Assembly: GCA_020851835.1 (NCBI GenBank) | Contig: JADZBZ010000211.1 | Coordinates: 1 to 10,295 of the forward strand | Length of the DNA: 10,295 nucleotides | Source of the DNA: Acidobacteriota bacterium | GTDB taxonomy: Bacteria > Acidobacteriota > Vicinamibacteria > Vicinamibacterales > UBA2999 | Direction: 5' to 3' | Part shown: piece by piece, positions 1 to 7,510 of the stretch | Position numbering within the stretch: position 1 is the first letter of the stretch | How the letters are laid out: each line of letters opens with the position of its first letter | Notes under the pieces: generated by a model | Databases searched by the model: none | What the model saw: the letters and a program-made list of their open reading frames with translations, nothing else | What the model was told of the DNA's origin: nothing | Made by a program: the position numbers and the translations under genes

Positions 1-1
1 C

Positions 2-190
2 GAATGCCGGCGATGCGAGGAACACCTGGCGACCTGCCGTGAGTGCCGTGAGCGGCTTCGGTCGGTAGGTCAGACCATCCGCGCCTGCCGCCAGGCCGGG
101 CGCGTGGTGGTGCCGGCCGACGTCAAGGCACGCGCCCGGAAACGCGCGAGGGAGATCCTCGCGACCCGGCACACGAAGCGTCGAGGGTAA
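2..190 (+). CDS. C-terminal part of a putative anti-sigma-factor zinc-finger protein (5' end outside window)
   Basis: The frame is open from the first bases of the window and stops at TAA 188-190, leaving 62 visible residues. It contains HLATCREC, an H-x3-C-x2-C motif of the kind that binds zinc in ZAS-type anti-sigma factors. A further C-x2-C lies just before it (ECRRC). The tail is strongly basic (KARARKRAREILATRHTKR). In the family, such small proteins sit next to an ECF sigma gene and bind it in the cytoplasm, often in response to redox stress. The partner gene would lie upstream, outside the window. Nothing after the zinc motif suggests a membrane segment, so this would be a soluble member. 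The family call is inference from one short motif; another small zinc-ribbon protein is possible. Confidence 0.55.
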   Translation, partial: ECRRCEEHLATCRECRERLRSVGQTIRACRQAGRVVVPADVKARARKRAREILATRHTKRRG

Positions 191-265
191 CGCCGCGGCG
201 GCATGTCGGCCTCCTGACGTCTGGCTGTCGCGATGCCCCCGAGAACTCAGTTCCGGACCGAATCG

Positions 266-384
266 TACGGAGCCCCGGCACGGAGCCCCGGGACTTCAGT
301 CCCGGTACCGAGCCTCAGTACGGAGCCCCGGGACTTCAGTCCCGGTACCGAGCCTCAGTACGGAGCCCCGGACTTCAGTCCCGG
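266..384. repeat. 40-bp tandem repeat, each unit carrying a hairpin palindrome (REP-like)
   Basis: Two identical 40-bp units lie at 281-320 and 321-360. A third, incomplete unit at 361-384 has lost one G, and a 13-base stub at 266-278 precedes them. Each unit contains CCGGGACT-TC-AGTCCCGG (first copy 288-305), an 8-bp inverted repeat that would fold into a tight hairpin. Extragenic palindromes built on a GGGACT/AGTCCC stem are characteristic of REP-type elements, which are often mobilised by RAYT transposases; no such transposase is in the window. The repeats sit in a decayed region, consistent with a neutral insertion site. A transcription-terminating role is possible but there is no T-tract. 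Confidence 0.8.
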
Positions 385-825
385 CGAATCCGCGCTCCGG
401 CTCCCGAACGAGGTTCGCCCGAACCCCGTCGTCAGCGCGTGGATCCACGAGGCGGCCTCCCCCGCCTGGACGGGCGAGACCGTCACTCCCGCAGCCGGTG
501 GACCGTCGGCGGCCCCTCCGTGCCGGGTGAATCGTCCTTCTGGCCGAGCGCTGCCACCACGATTCTGAGGCCGGAGTGCACCCGGGGCGCCGTGGGACCG
601 ACGCCCTGATAGTCCGCCATCGTATGTCGGGACGATCGAATACCGTGGGTCGGTGGCCGGATTGCGAGGGCCGCCCGCTTCCAGTGCCGGCGGTCGCACG
701 TCATAGCTGCGCCTCCAGAAGCGAACCAGGTTATCCCCGAAACGAGCCGCTGTCTCGGCCTTGTCGAGCACAGCGTTATTCGGACGTTGGTCTTTGATGA
801 TCTGGACCAGCCTGGTCGAGCCACT
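355..825 (-). other. Unrecognised open frame, possibly out-of-frame remains of the neighbouring decayed gene
   Basis: On the minus strand one frame stays open from about 880 to the stop at 355-357. It gives a protein-like stretch around residues RFGDNLVRFWRRSYD and ATDPRYSIVPTYDGG. It is in a different frame from the recognisable part of the phosphatase-like pseudogene upstream, and it ends inside the 40-bp repeat, whose translation supplies the last few residues (GLKSGAPY). I do not recognise a family, and there is no credible start or ribosome site. It may be the shifted continuation of the same dead gene or a chance open frame in GC-rich DNA. Apart from the repeat, I see no gene in 191-482. 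Confidence 0.25.
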
Positions 826-1265
826 GGCCTGATAGCAGCTGTTTGTAACCCGAAGCGAGAGCGCCCGCTGCCATGGATCAGGCCAGTCGCGGCGGCCTCT
901 TCAAAGATGGTCTGCCGCGCGAGCAACGCCTGAGCGGGAACCGGATCCGGTTCGAGTCCCAGCGATATCGTGCGGCAGGCGGCATCCTTGCAGGCGTCGC
1001 CGCCGACGATTCCGTGGCTGCCACCATAGCCTCCAGTGGGCAGGCTGACGAATGCGATCCGCGCTTGAGAAGGATAGACCGTCCGAACTTGTAGATACCG
1101 TGTGCCAGCAGCGGCAAAGGGAGTGATGGTCGGCGTGCGGGCAAGCCGAAGCGCGTCCGCGCGTACTCCATTGAGCATCACAACGACGACGTGATCGACG
1201 GCCCGCGGGCCCGCTTGGCCGAATGGCACGATTTGTGCGGGCGCGCCATCACGACCAGGAGCCAC
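483..1265 (-). pseudogene. Decayed alkaline-phosphatase-superfamily / type I phosphodiesterase-like gene
   Basis: Residues 24-130 of this frame look like the start of a nucleotide-pyrophosphatase/alkaline-phosphatase-fold protein: a VVVVMLNGVRADAL strand and turn, then YPSQARIAFVSLPTG and GSHGIVGGD. These correspond to the metal-binding D-G-x-R-x-D turn and the nucleophile region of the family. Two key positions look wrong: Asn stands where the turn normally has metal-binding Asp (LNG instead of LDG), and Ala stands where the nucleophilic Thr/Ser is expected (PSQA). After residue about 130 similarity stops and the frame becomes Arg/Ser-rich. The break coincides with an inverted repeat at 823-887. 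No signal peptide is visible; the frame continues protein-like upstream of the GTG at 1265 to a stop near 1352 without another start. The frame is thus truncated at both ends and very probably non-functional. Family alignment is from memory. Confidence 0.6.
823..887. repeat. Short inverted repeat (11-bp perfect arms) at the break in the phosphatase-like pseudogene
   Basis: ACTGGCCTGAT at 823-833 is the exact reverse complement of ATCAGGCCAGT at 877-887. Inside, GCAGC (835-839) can also pair with GCTGC (867-871), so the 65-bp segment could fold into a bulged hairpin with a 27-base loop. The recognisable coding part of the pseudogene ends within the right arm. This could be a tiny insertion or a recombination scar. 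I see no flanking target duplication and no integron attC core motifs. Confidence 0.5.
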
Positions 1266-1328
1266 CGCATTCTGTGCTTTGTCATTCGCATCTCCAACGA
1301 ATCGCCCGCCATCATAGCCTGCTCCAGT

Positions 1329-1344
1329 CGCCGGAATACCGGCG
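1329..1344 (-). terminator. Possible hairpin terminator for the fluoride/dynamin operon
   Basis: CGCCGG-AATA-CCGGCG is a perfect 6-bp GC stem with a 4-base loop, about 50 bases past the stop codon of the last gene of the minus-strand unit. A second weaker stem (GTCGC/GCGAC, 1366-1378) lies between. There is no T-run after the stem on the minus strand, so this is not a canonical intrinsic terminator. It may mark the operon end or protect the 3' end. Confidence 0.3.
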
Positions 1345-1393
1345 CCCTATGAACGCACGTCGACCGTCGCACAGCGACATCGGCAAGGGCGTT

Positions 1394-3112
1394 CTAGTCG
1401 CCAAGCGTCGCCAACTGTCCTCGAAGCGCCCCGACGCGTTGTAGCCTGTCTTCGAGATCGGCTTCGGACAGGTGCTGGGCCTCGGTTGCGATTGCTACAG
1501 CGCGCTCAGCCGATCGAAGCGCGCCCGCCAGGCGGGCACGGATCTGTCCTTCGAGCCAGCGGCGACTTTCGCGCGTCCGATCTTTGAAGTCATTCTCCAC
1601 GCGGTGACTGTTCGACTCCAGGAGGTGCGTGAGATAGGCACTGGCAGCCTCGGCCACCTTGGCCTGCCGCATCGCTCGTGAGGCGAAGCGATCGACCAGC
1701 CAGGTGATCGGACTGCCGCCGGCTAAGTGCATCAGGCTAGCGAAATAGAACTGGCGTCGCACTCTGAAACCGAGATCCGGCGCCAGATCGTCGACGTGCA
1801 GATCGGCTGCGTCGACGGAGATGCGCGCGACATAGTCGTTCGCCGCCCGGACGAGCCGCTCGGTGAACGCCTGGTAGAGCGCGTTGGCCCGGGGATCCAT
1901 CGTGTCGAACCATCGTTGAACGGCCTCGGCTGCGAGGCGGTGCGCCTCCTCGAACGCGGGACGTCGCAGTGTCGGGTCGGCCGATGCGTGACGATCAATC
2001 CATTGGGCGAGGGCACACTGTAAATCGCCAAGAGTGTCTTGGACAAATCGCGTCCGGTGCTTCTCGAATTCGGTTCCCAGACCGGCTTCCACGGCATCGA
2101 AGAGGTACCGCAGATCGACGAGATCCTGATCGAGGTCGTTCAAGGCCTGGCGCAGGCGCCCAACACGTTCCCGAATTTGTACGAGTGGTCGCCGGAGCGC
2201 CTCATCTCGTTGGCTCACCTCGCTCGCCAGGCGCCGAGCCAGCCGGGAGACCGCACGATCGCCGGCCGTGCCCACCAAACGTTCGCGGGCATTCGCAGAC
2301 AGAGCGGTCAGGTAGGACTCGAGCGCCGCCCAGTCGCCCGTGGGTGCTCGAATAGTCAAACGTTCGAGCGCACTGATCGAGAAGAGTCGTTCCACGGGCC
2401 TCCGGATGGCGGACTCAACAGTCGCGCGGGTGAACTCCAAGACTTCACGCAACTGCTCCGGCGACACTTGATCCGACTTGTTCACGATCACCGCCAGGTC
2501 GCCCGCTTCGCGGCTCGCCTCCTGCACCAGCTCGAGTTCCTCGCCCGAGATCGGAGGATCAGGGCCGACGACGATCAACGCGACATCGATGCGGGGCACG
2601 AACGCACGCGTCGCCTCCGTATTCGTTGCGTGGACCGAGCCCAGTCCTGGGGTATCGACCAGGCACAATCCGTCGCGGAGAATCGCCTTGGGCAGGGCGA
2701 CTTCCACGATGACCGCTCCACGGCGATTTCCCGGATTCCGACGCTCATCAACGAAGTCGGCAATCGCGTCGAGGGTCGTCGATTCACGATGGCCGTCGTC
2801 GAAACGAACGTTCGCCGACGGAACGTCGCCATAGAGCAGAACCGTCACGACGGAGGTGACCGGAATGACGCCGACCGGGAGGACGGATTCCCCTACCAGG
2901 GCGTTGATCAGGGTGGACTTGCCTCTTTTGAATTGGCCAATGCACGCGGCAAAGAATTGTGCCTCGAGCAGTCGCTGACGTTCGGCGTGTGCTTCGGACG
3001 CAAGGTCCTGATCATCCAGTTCGGTTGCGATCGCCGCCAGATGCTCCAACCGCGTGGCTACGGCGAGGCGAGCGCCCTCCTGTCTCGCGTTTGGAACCGG
3101 CGATTCCGTCAC
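1394..3112 (-). CDS. Dynamin-like GTPase, 572 aa (second of the pair)
   Basis: This is a bacterial dynamin-like protein, a large GTPase of the family that assembles on membranes to fuse, reshape or repair them. The GTPase domain spans roughly residues 50-260: P-loop GQFKRGKS (59-66), switch Thr86 in VIPVTSV, DTPG (153-156) and NKSD (211-214). The remainder is mostly long charged helices, as expected for the neck/trunk bundle. A more hydrophobic stretch, FYFASLMHLAGGSPITWLV (455-473), sits where a membrane-binding paddle would be expected. The start is GTG at 3112-3110 inside GTGA, a 4-bp overlap with the enolase stop. An AAGGTGG ribosome site lies 7 bases upstream, so translation is probably coupled to enolase. 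It ends with TAG. Pairs of adjacent dynamin-like genes often work as hetero-oligomers in bacteria; here the partner is the 681-aa protein on the other side of enolase. Confidence 0.9.
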   Translation of the reverse strand: MTESPVPNARQEGARLAVATRLEHLAAIATELDDQDLASEAHAERQRLLEAQFFAACIGQFKRGKSTLINALVGESVLPVGVIPVTSVVTVLLYGDVPSANVRFDDGHRESTTLDAIADFVDERRNPGNRRGAVIVEVALPKAILRDGLCLVDTPGLGSVHATNTEATRAFVPRIDVALIVVGPDPPISGEELELVQEASREAGDLAVIVNKSDQVSPEQLREVLEFTRATVESAIRRPVERLFSISALERLTIRAPTGDWAALESYLTALSANARERLVGTAGDRAVSRLARRLASEVSQRDEALRRPLVQIRERVGRLRQALNDLDQDLVDLRYLFDAVEAGLGTEFEKHRTRFVQDTLGDLQCALAQWIDRHASADPTLRRPAFEEAHRLAAEAVQRWFDTMDPRANALYQAFTERLVRAANDYVARISVDAADLHVDDLAPDLGFRVRRQFYFASLMHLAGGSPITWLVDRFASRAMRQAKVAEAASAYLTHLLESNSHRVENDFKDRTRESRRWLEGQIRARLAGALRSAERAVAIATEAQHLSEADLEDRLQRVGALRGQLATLGD

Positions 3113-4296
3113 GAACGGGCCACCTTGGCGCGCGCCGCGCCGCCGAAGAGTGCCTGTGCGCCGAGTTCACTCTCGATCCGCATGAGCTGGTTGTACTTCG
3201 CCACGCCCTCGGAGCGTGCCATCGATCCGGTCTTGATGTACGCGGCATCCGTGGCGTCGGTCACGGTGCCAATCTGATTCAGCTTGATCAGCGTGGCGTT
3301 CCCGATGCCACGTGCGACGGCGTCGCGGATGACCACCGGGTTGGTGACGAAGATGTCGTCGCCGACGAGCAGCGCGCGCGCGCTCAAACGATCCGTGAGC
3401 GCTTTCCACCCGTCCCAATCGTGCTCGGAGAGGCCATCCTCGATGAACACCAACGGGTAGCGGCCCACCAGTCGCTCGAAAAGGGCGATCATGTCAGCTG
3501 TGGATCGAGACGGCTGGCCGGCCTTCGCGAACTCATACTGCCCATGGTGAAAGAGCTCGCTGGCGGCTGGATCCATCGACAGGCTGATGTCGGGCCCGGG
3601 CCGATACCCCGCGTGCTCGATCGCCCGGATGAGCATGTCCAACGCTTCTTCGGCCGTGGTGAGGTTTGGCGCATAGCCGCCTTCGTCACCGACCCCGGTC
3701 ACGTGGCCCGCCTCCCGCAGCAGTGTCTTCAATGCGTGAAATGTCTCGGCTGACCATCGAACGGCCTCGGCCATCGTCGGCGCGCCAACCGGGACGAGCA
3801 TGAACTCCTGGAAGTCGAGCGCGTTAACGGCATGCGCGCCGCCATTGATCACGTTGACGGTAGGAATCGGCAGCGAGTACGTGTCTCGAGCGACCAGATA
3901 CCGATAGAGGGGGAGCCGCGCGCTCGCGGCCGATGCTCTGGCTGTCGCCATCGATACCCCGAGAATCGCGTTGGCGCCGAGTCGCGCCTTGTTGGGGGTC
4001 CCGTCCAGATCGATCAACGTGCGGTCGATGACCTGCTGAGAGCCAGCCTCTTGTCCTCGAAGGGCCGACGCCATCTCGCCGCTCACATGAGCCACCGCCT
4101 TGGTGACACCCTTACCGGCATATCGAACGGGATCGTTGTCGCGGAGCTCCAAGGCCTCCCGGTCCCCGGTCGATGCACCAGATGGGACGGCCGCGCGGCC
4201 CAGCGACCCATCCGACAAGACCACGTCCACTTCGACGGTCGGATTGCCCCGAGAGTCGAGAATCTCACGCGCACGGATCTGGCAAATCTTGGACAT
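3109..4296 (-). CDS. eno: Enolase with an apparent internal deletion of the substrate loop
   Basis: Enolase interconverts 2-phosphoglycerate and phosphoenolpyruvate in glycolysis and is inhibited by fluoride together with Mg and phosphate. Most catalytic features are present: GASTG loop (40-44), His155 in GGAHA, QEFM (163-166), Glu205 in GDEGG, the metal ligands Asp242 (SMDPAASEL), Glu286 (FIEDG) and Asp313 (VGDD), and the base Lys338 in LIKLNQIG. At 395 residues it is shorter than the usual ~430. After GTVTDATDAA the sequence jumps straight to YIKTGSMARSE. The roughly 33 residues normally between, including the SHRSGETED loop (yeast His373, Arg374, Ser375), are missing in frame. The carboxylate-binding Lys (Lys355, IKTG) remains. 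The ATG has GGAGA six bases upstream. The gene overlaps the upstream dynamin gene by 32 bp and the downstream one by 4 bp. It could be inactive, altered, or an assembly collapse; the family itself is certain. Confidence 0.95.
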   Translation of the reverse strand: MSKICQIRAREILDSRGNPTVEVDVVLSDGSLGRAAVPSGASTGDREALELRDNDPVRYAGKGVTKAVAHVSGEMASALRGQEAGSQQVIDRTLIDLDGTPNKARLGANAILGVSMATARASAASARLPLYRYLVARDTYSLPIPTVNVINGGAHAVNALDFQEFMLVPVGAPTMAEAVRWSAETFHALKTLLREAGHVTGVGDEGGYAPNLTTAEEALDMLIRAIEHAGYRPGPDISLSMDPAASELFHHGQYEFAKAGQPSRSTADMIALFERLVGRYPLVFIEDGLSEHDWDGWKALTDRLSARALLVGDDIFVTNPVVIRDAVARGIGNATLIKLNQIGTVTDATDAAYIKTGSMARSEGVAKYNQLMRIESELGAQALFGGAARAKVARS

Positions 4297-6310
4297 GCGT
4301 CATCTCCACACGATTTCGCCGGAGCCACTCGAGATCGCGCTGTACGGCGGTGGTCGTTGAGGCGTTCGTGGCGCTCGTCGTCGAAGCGCCAATGAATTGC
4401 ATCAGCAGCGGTCGGCTCTGCCCCTCGAACTCCCGGCGGAGTCGCGCGAGTCCATCGGTGGCCCATCGCCGAAGCACGTCGAGGTAGGCATCGACCGCCC
4501 GTTCCACAGGCGCCTGCCACTCGTCACGGACACGTTCCGCGATCCATCGCCGAAAGAGACGACGATTTACGCGGGCCCAGACGGGCGCCTTCGGCTCGAG
4601 GCTGAGCGGCGGCACGTCCAGCAATGGTGTCTCGCGGTGAAGGCCGAGCGGTTCGAAGATTGGCACGGGAGCGCCCGCGGCATTCGCGGCGTCCGTGAGG
4701 ACCGCCTCCACCTCACGTGCAAGCTCCTCGAGCTCACGCGCGACGGTCGCGCCGACGTCCTGCGACGAGCGGACCAGGTCTGCCCGGAGAGCGGCGGCCG
4801 CTGTGGGACCGAGTGGCTCGCCAGCCGTAAACGTCTGAGCGGCAGCCGTGAGCGCAGCCTCGACGATCGTGGCTTTCCGATCCTGCAGTGACAGGAGGTC
4901 TCGGCTGGTCCGTTCCAGTGTCGCGCTCATGTCACGCACCCGCGCCGCTATCGACGTCATGACGTCCGGATCGTGTGAAGAGCGTGATCCCGTGGCGTGG
5001 TGTTCGAGCGCCCCGATCGCCTGCTGACGGAGGACGGCGATCTTGCGACCGAGTGCCTCGCGCGCTCGATGTTGGGCCTGTCCTCCCAGCGGCGTCACTT
5101 CGTCACGAATCCACTCGCCCAGTAGCGACTCGTGGGTGGGCATCGTGCTCATGGCCCGCACGGGCGCGGCCGCTCCCAGCCGCTTCCGAACCTGCTCCGC
5201 CACATACTGTCGCACCCGCTCGAGATCGCCGGCCGCGAGCAGGTCCGACTTGCTCAGGAGGACAGACGTCGTGATCCCTGCCTCGTGCAAGAACGCCAGG
5301 ACCGCGAGGTCCTCTTCGCCGACCGGCGCCGTGGCCTCGAACAGGAACGTCGCATGGTCGCAGCGTGGCAGATAGGCGTACGTCTGCAGGGCGCCACCCG
5401 GCGTCACGGATCCGAGTCCTGGCGTATCGACGAAGGTCACGTCCATGGGCAGCCGCGCCGACGGGTACACCAGCAGCAGGCGTGTGAGACGCTTTTCGTT
5501 GCCCGGGTTGCCGCTTTCCGCGACGAAGTCGGCAATGCGATCGACAGGGGCGGTGTCCGTGCGTCCGTTGGCATAGGCGATGTGGAGCCGCGCCTCTGGT
5601 CCGCGCCGCAACCGCGTCGGAAACGCCGTCACCGGCAGGACGCCTGTTGGCAGAATCGGCGCGCCCAACAACGCGTTCAGCAGCGACGATTTCCCGCTGC
5701 TGACGCGTCCGATCACCGCCACATCGAAGGTCTCCTCAAGCGCCCGATCCACGAGCAGGGCGAGAGCGGGGCGTAAATCAATCAGCCCATGGTCCCCGAT
5801 AATCCGGGACAGTTCGCGAAGGTCGTTCGCCACCGGATTCGTGGGCGCGAGCCGTTCCAGATGCTGGCGCAGCACGTCGTCTGAGACGCCGGTGAGGAAC
5901 GTCCCGAAGTCGCGCGTGAGCTCCTGCAGTTCGGAGACGACGCCGTCGAGCACGCGCTCGGCCTCTGCGGGCACTTGACCATATCCGGACAGGTGGCGGC
6001 CTCGCATTTCCTCAAACGTGTCATCAAGAAACATCAGCGCGGTGTTGAGGGCATGAACCGCCCCGATGAAGGGCGCGGGCGGCGCAAGGCCGACGACTTT
6101 CAACGCGCGCAAGAGTTGCTCCCGCAACCGGCGCAAGTAGTCCCGCGCAATCTTCTCCTGGGGAGTCGAGAGAGCTGTGGCGTACCGGGAGAGCGGGTCG
6201 GATCCGGCCGCCCCGGTGAGGACGTCATCGCAATCGCGAATCAGCTTCGCCGCATACTGAACGCTGGCCAGCAGGCTTCGTTCGTGGTTCTCCGTGAGGC
6301 CGGGCAACAC
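4265..6310 (-). CDS. Dynamin-like GTPase with long N-terminal helical region, 681 aa (first of the pair)
   Basis: This is a dynamin-superfamily GTPase. About 190 mainly helical residues precede the GTPase domain, which has P-loop GRVSSGKS (201-208), switch Thr228 in VLPVTAF, DTPG (295-298) and SKSD (353-356), where Ser replaces the more usual Asn/Thr of the G4 motif. The C-terminal third is charged helix with a proline-rich stretch near 545-580 (PIFEPLGLHRETPLLDVPPL). No clear transmembrane helix is visible, so membrane contact would be peripheral or through the partner GTPase. The GTG start at 6310 is preceded by AAGGAG with about ten bases spacing; TTG at the next codon is an alternative. 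It follows the DUF190 gene by 38 bp and its end overlaps the enolase start by 32 bp. DTPGLGSV and GNPGN are shared with the 572-aa paralogue, showing common origin. Function is inferred from the family; the fluoride link comes only from the operon. Confidence 0.88.
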   Translation of the reverse strand: MLPGLTENHERSLLASVQYAAKLIRDCDDVLTGAAGSDPLSRYATALSTPQEKIARDYLRRLREQLLRALKVVGLAPPAPFIGAVHALNTALMFLDDTFEEMRGRHLSGYGQVPAEAERVLDGVVSELQELTRDFGTFLTGVSDDVLRQHLERLAPTNPVANDLRELSRIIGDHGLIDLRPALALLVDRALEETFDVAVIGRVSSGKSSLLNALLGAPILPTGVLPVTAFPTRLRRGPEARLHIAYANGRTDTAPVDRIADFVAESGNPGNEKRLTRLLLVYPSARLPMDVTFVDTPGLGSVTPGGALQTYAYLPRCDHATFLFEATAPVGEEDLAVLAFLHEAGITTSVLLSKSDLLAAGDLERVRQYVAEQVRKRLGAAAPVRAMSTMPTHESLLGEWIRDEVTPLGGQAQHRAREALGRKIAVLRQQAIGALEHHATGSRSSHDPDVMTSIAARVRDMSATLERTSRDLLSLQDRKATIVEAALTAAAQTFTAGEPLGPTAAAALRADLVRSSQDVGATVARELEELAREVEAVLTDAANAAGAPVPIFEPLGLHRETPLLDVPPLSLEPKAPVWARVNRRLFRRWIAERVRDEWQAPVERAVDAYLDVLRRWATDGLARLRREFEGQSRPLLMQFIGASTTSATNASTTTAVQRDLEWLRRNRVEMTHVQDLPDPCA

Positions 6311-6348
6311 GTCGGGTTCACTCCTTCCCTCCGGTGCGGCCTAACTGG

Positions 6349-7110
6349 CTACCGACTGTCCGGTGACACGTAGCGGACGATGCGGACCGCTTCGAGCGTG
6401 ACAAGTCCCTCGGTGACCAACTCGTCCACCGTCGGCAGGAACGCGTCCACCTTGTCCTCGGAGTCGACGATCTCGATCAGAACGGGCAGGTCTGTCGACA
6501 GCTCGAGGAGCTTCGCCGTGTGCACGCGCGAGTGTCGGCCGAAGCCCATGGGGCCGCGGAGCACTGTCGCGCCCGCCAGATGTGCTTCACGGGCCCGCCG
6601 CACGATCGCTTCGTACAGGGGACGGTCACCCCCAGGCTCCTTGTCGCTCTCGCCGATGAAAATGCGGAGCAACACGCCGTTTTCAGGTGCCTTCATGGTT
6701 CGCACTCCAAATGCCGAGCTCGTCGTCGCTGTGGCGATGATGTGTCGGCCGGCGAGCGGAGCCGGCGTCTCGCGTTGTGAACCCGCTCTGTGCAGCAGCA
6801 CGTGCGCCCGCTCGAGCGTGATGATCCCTTCGCGAAAGACAGGTTCCACTTTCGCCAGCAGCGCCTCGATACGTGCCGTGTCGTCCACGACCTCGACGAT
6901 GACCGGCAGTTCCTGCGAAATAGACCACGTATGCTCCTCGAGGACCGAGCCATCGGGCCGCAGACCGAAAAAGCCCTTCAGCACCGTCGCGCCTTGAAGG
7001 CCTTCATGATGAGCCGTTTCGACAATCCATTCGTACAAAGGCGACATCCCGTGTCGAATGAAGTTCGAGAGCTGAAAGCGACAGAGGACCTGCTCGGTGT
7101 CGATCTTCAT
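6349..7110 (-). CDS. Tandem DUF190 protein (two PII-like domains), 253 aa
   Basis: DUF190 proteins are small PII-like regulators of about 110 residues, often encoded beside crcB; their exact role is not established. Here two copies are joined. GATVLKG (40-46) recurs as GATVLRG (180-186), LPVIVEVVD (68-76) as LPVLIEIVD (208-216), and EGIITLE (94-100) as EGLVTLE (234-240), all exactly 140 residues apart. A linker of about 30 residues (110-140) separates the domains. Met139 begins MKAPENGVLL, resembling the true start MKIDTEQVLC. It has GGAG eight bases before it, so the second half may once have been, or may still be, separately translated. The main start ATG has GAGGAGG four bases upstream and lies 7 bp after the crcB stop, so the two are co-translated. 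Likely cytosolic, possibly a regulator of the fluoride channel or of a cation transporter. Confidence 0.9.
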   Translation of the reverse strand: MKIDTEQVLCRFQLSNFIRHGMSPLYEWIVETAHHEGLQGATVLKGFFGLRPDGSVLEEHTWSISQELPVIVEVVDDTARIEALLAKVEPVFREGIITLERAHVLLHRAGSQRETPAPLAGRHIIATATTSSAFGVRTMKAPENGVLLRIFIGESDKEPGGDRPLYEAIVRRAREAHLAGATVLRGPMGFGRHSRVHTAKLLELSTDLPVLIEIVDSEDKVDAFLPTVDELVTEGLVTLEAVRIVRYVSPDSR

Positions 7111-7117
7111 GGCCTCC

Positions 7118-7510
7118 TCAGTTCAGCCAGTTGTTCGCCAGGACGATTCCGGCACGGACGGCCAGGAGGCCGACGAACACGCTCGCGACCATGTTCGTGC
7201 TGGCGGTGAGCCACGAACCGTCATCAATCAGCGAGTGTGTCTCGAATTCGAACGTTGAGAACGTCGTAAACGCTCCGAGAAACCCAACGCCCAGTGCAAG
7301 ACGCAAGGACTCTGAATTGGGCATCACCCTCTGCGCCACGAGCGTGCCCAGTATGCCGAGCAGAAACGATCCGCTGACGTTGATGACGAAGGTGCCCAGC
7401 GGGAATCGCGCCTCGAACATTGCACCCACGAGACGCGCCACGACGAATCGGGCGTTTGCGCCGATGAATCCGCCGAGACCGACGAGGAGGTACGGCATCA
7501 GGGCGGCCAT
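7118..7510 (-). CDS. crcB: CrcB/Fluc fluoride channel
   Basis: CrcB (Fluc) is a dual-topology homodimeric channel in the inner membrane that lets fluoride leave the cell. The 130-residue length is typical. Family motifs are intact: GGFIGANAR (13-21), GTFVINVSGSF (39-49, with the pore Asn) and GFLGAFTTFSTF (76-87, with the Phe-box and sodium-site region). Four hydrophobic segments fall at about 5-27, 37-57, 70-90 and 104-126. The ATG shares one base with the stop of the upstream antiporter remnant (TGATG), and GAGGG lies seven bases before it, so translation is probably coupled. The upstream fluoride riboswitch supports the assignment independently. This is the only clearly intact fluoride-export gene in the window. 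Confidence 0.96.
   Translation of the reverse strand: MAALMPYLLVGLGGFIGANARFVVARLVGAMFEARFPLGTFVINVSGSFLLGILGTLVAQRVMPNSESLRLALGVGFLGAFTTFSTFEFETHSLIDDGSWLTASTNMVASVFVGLLAVRAGIVLANNWLN

Noticed and set aside
281..384. CRISPR array
   Set aside because: The units are directly abutting 40-bp tandem copies with no unique spacers and no cas genes nearby.
823..887. Integron attC site or small insertion sequence
   Set aside because: No RYYYAAC/GTTRRRY cores, no transposase and no target-site duplication are visible.
2039..3277. 412-aa plus-strand open frame opposite the 572-aa GTPase and the enolase end
   Set aside because: It mirrors well-supported genes on the other strand, has no family features and no ribosome site; long antisense frames are common in GC-rich DNA.
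3167..3689. Short minus-strand frames inside enolase
   Set aside because: They are shadow frames of the enolase gene, Arg-rich and without motifs.
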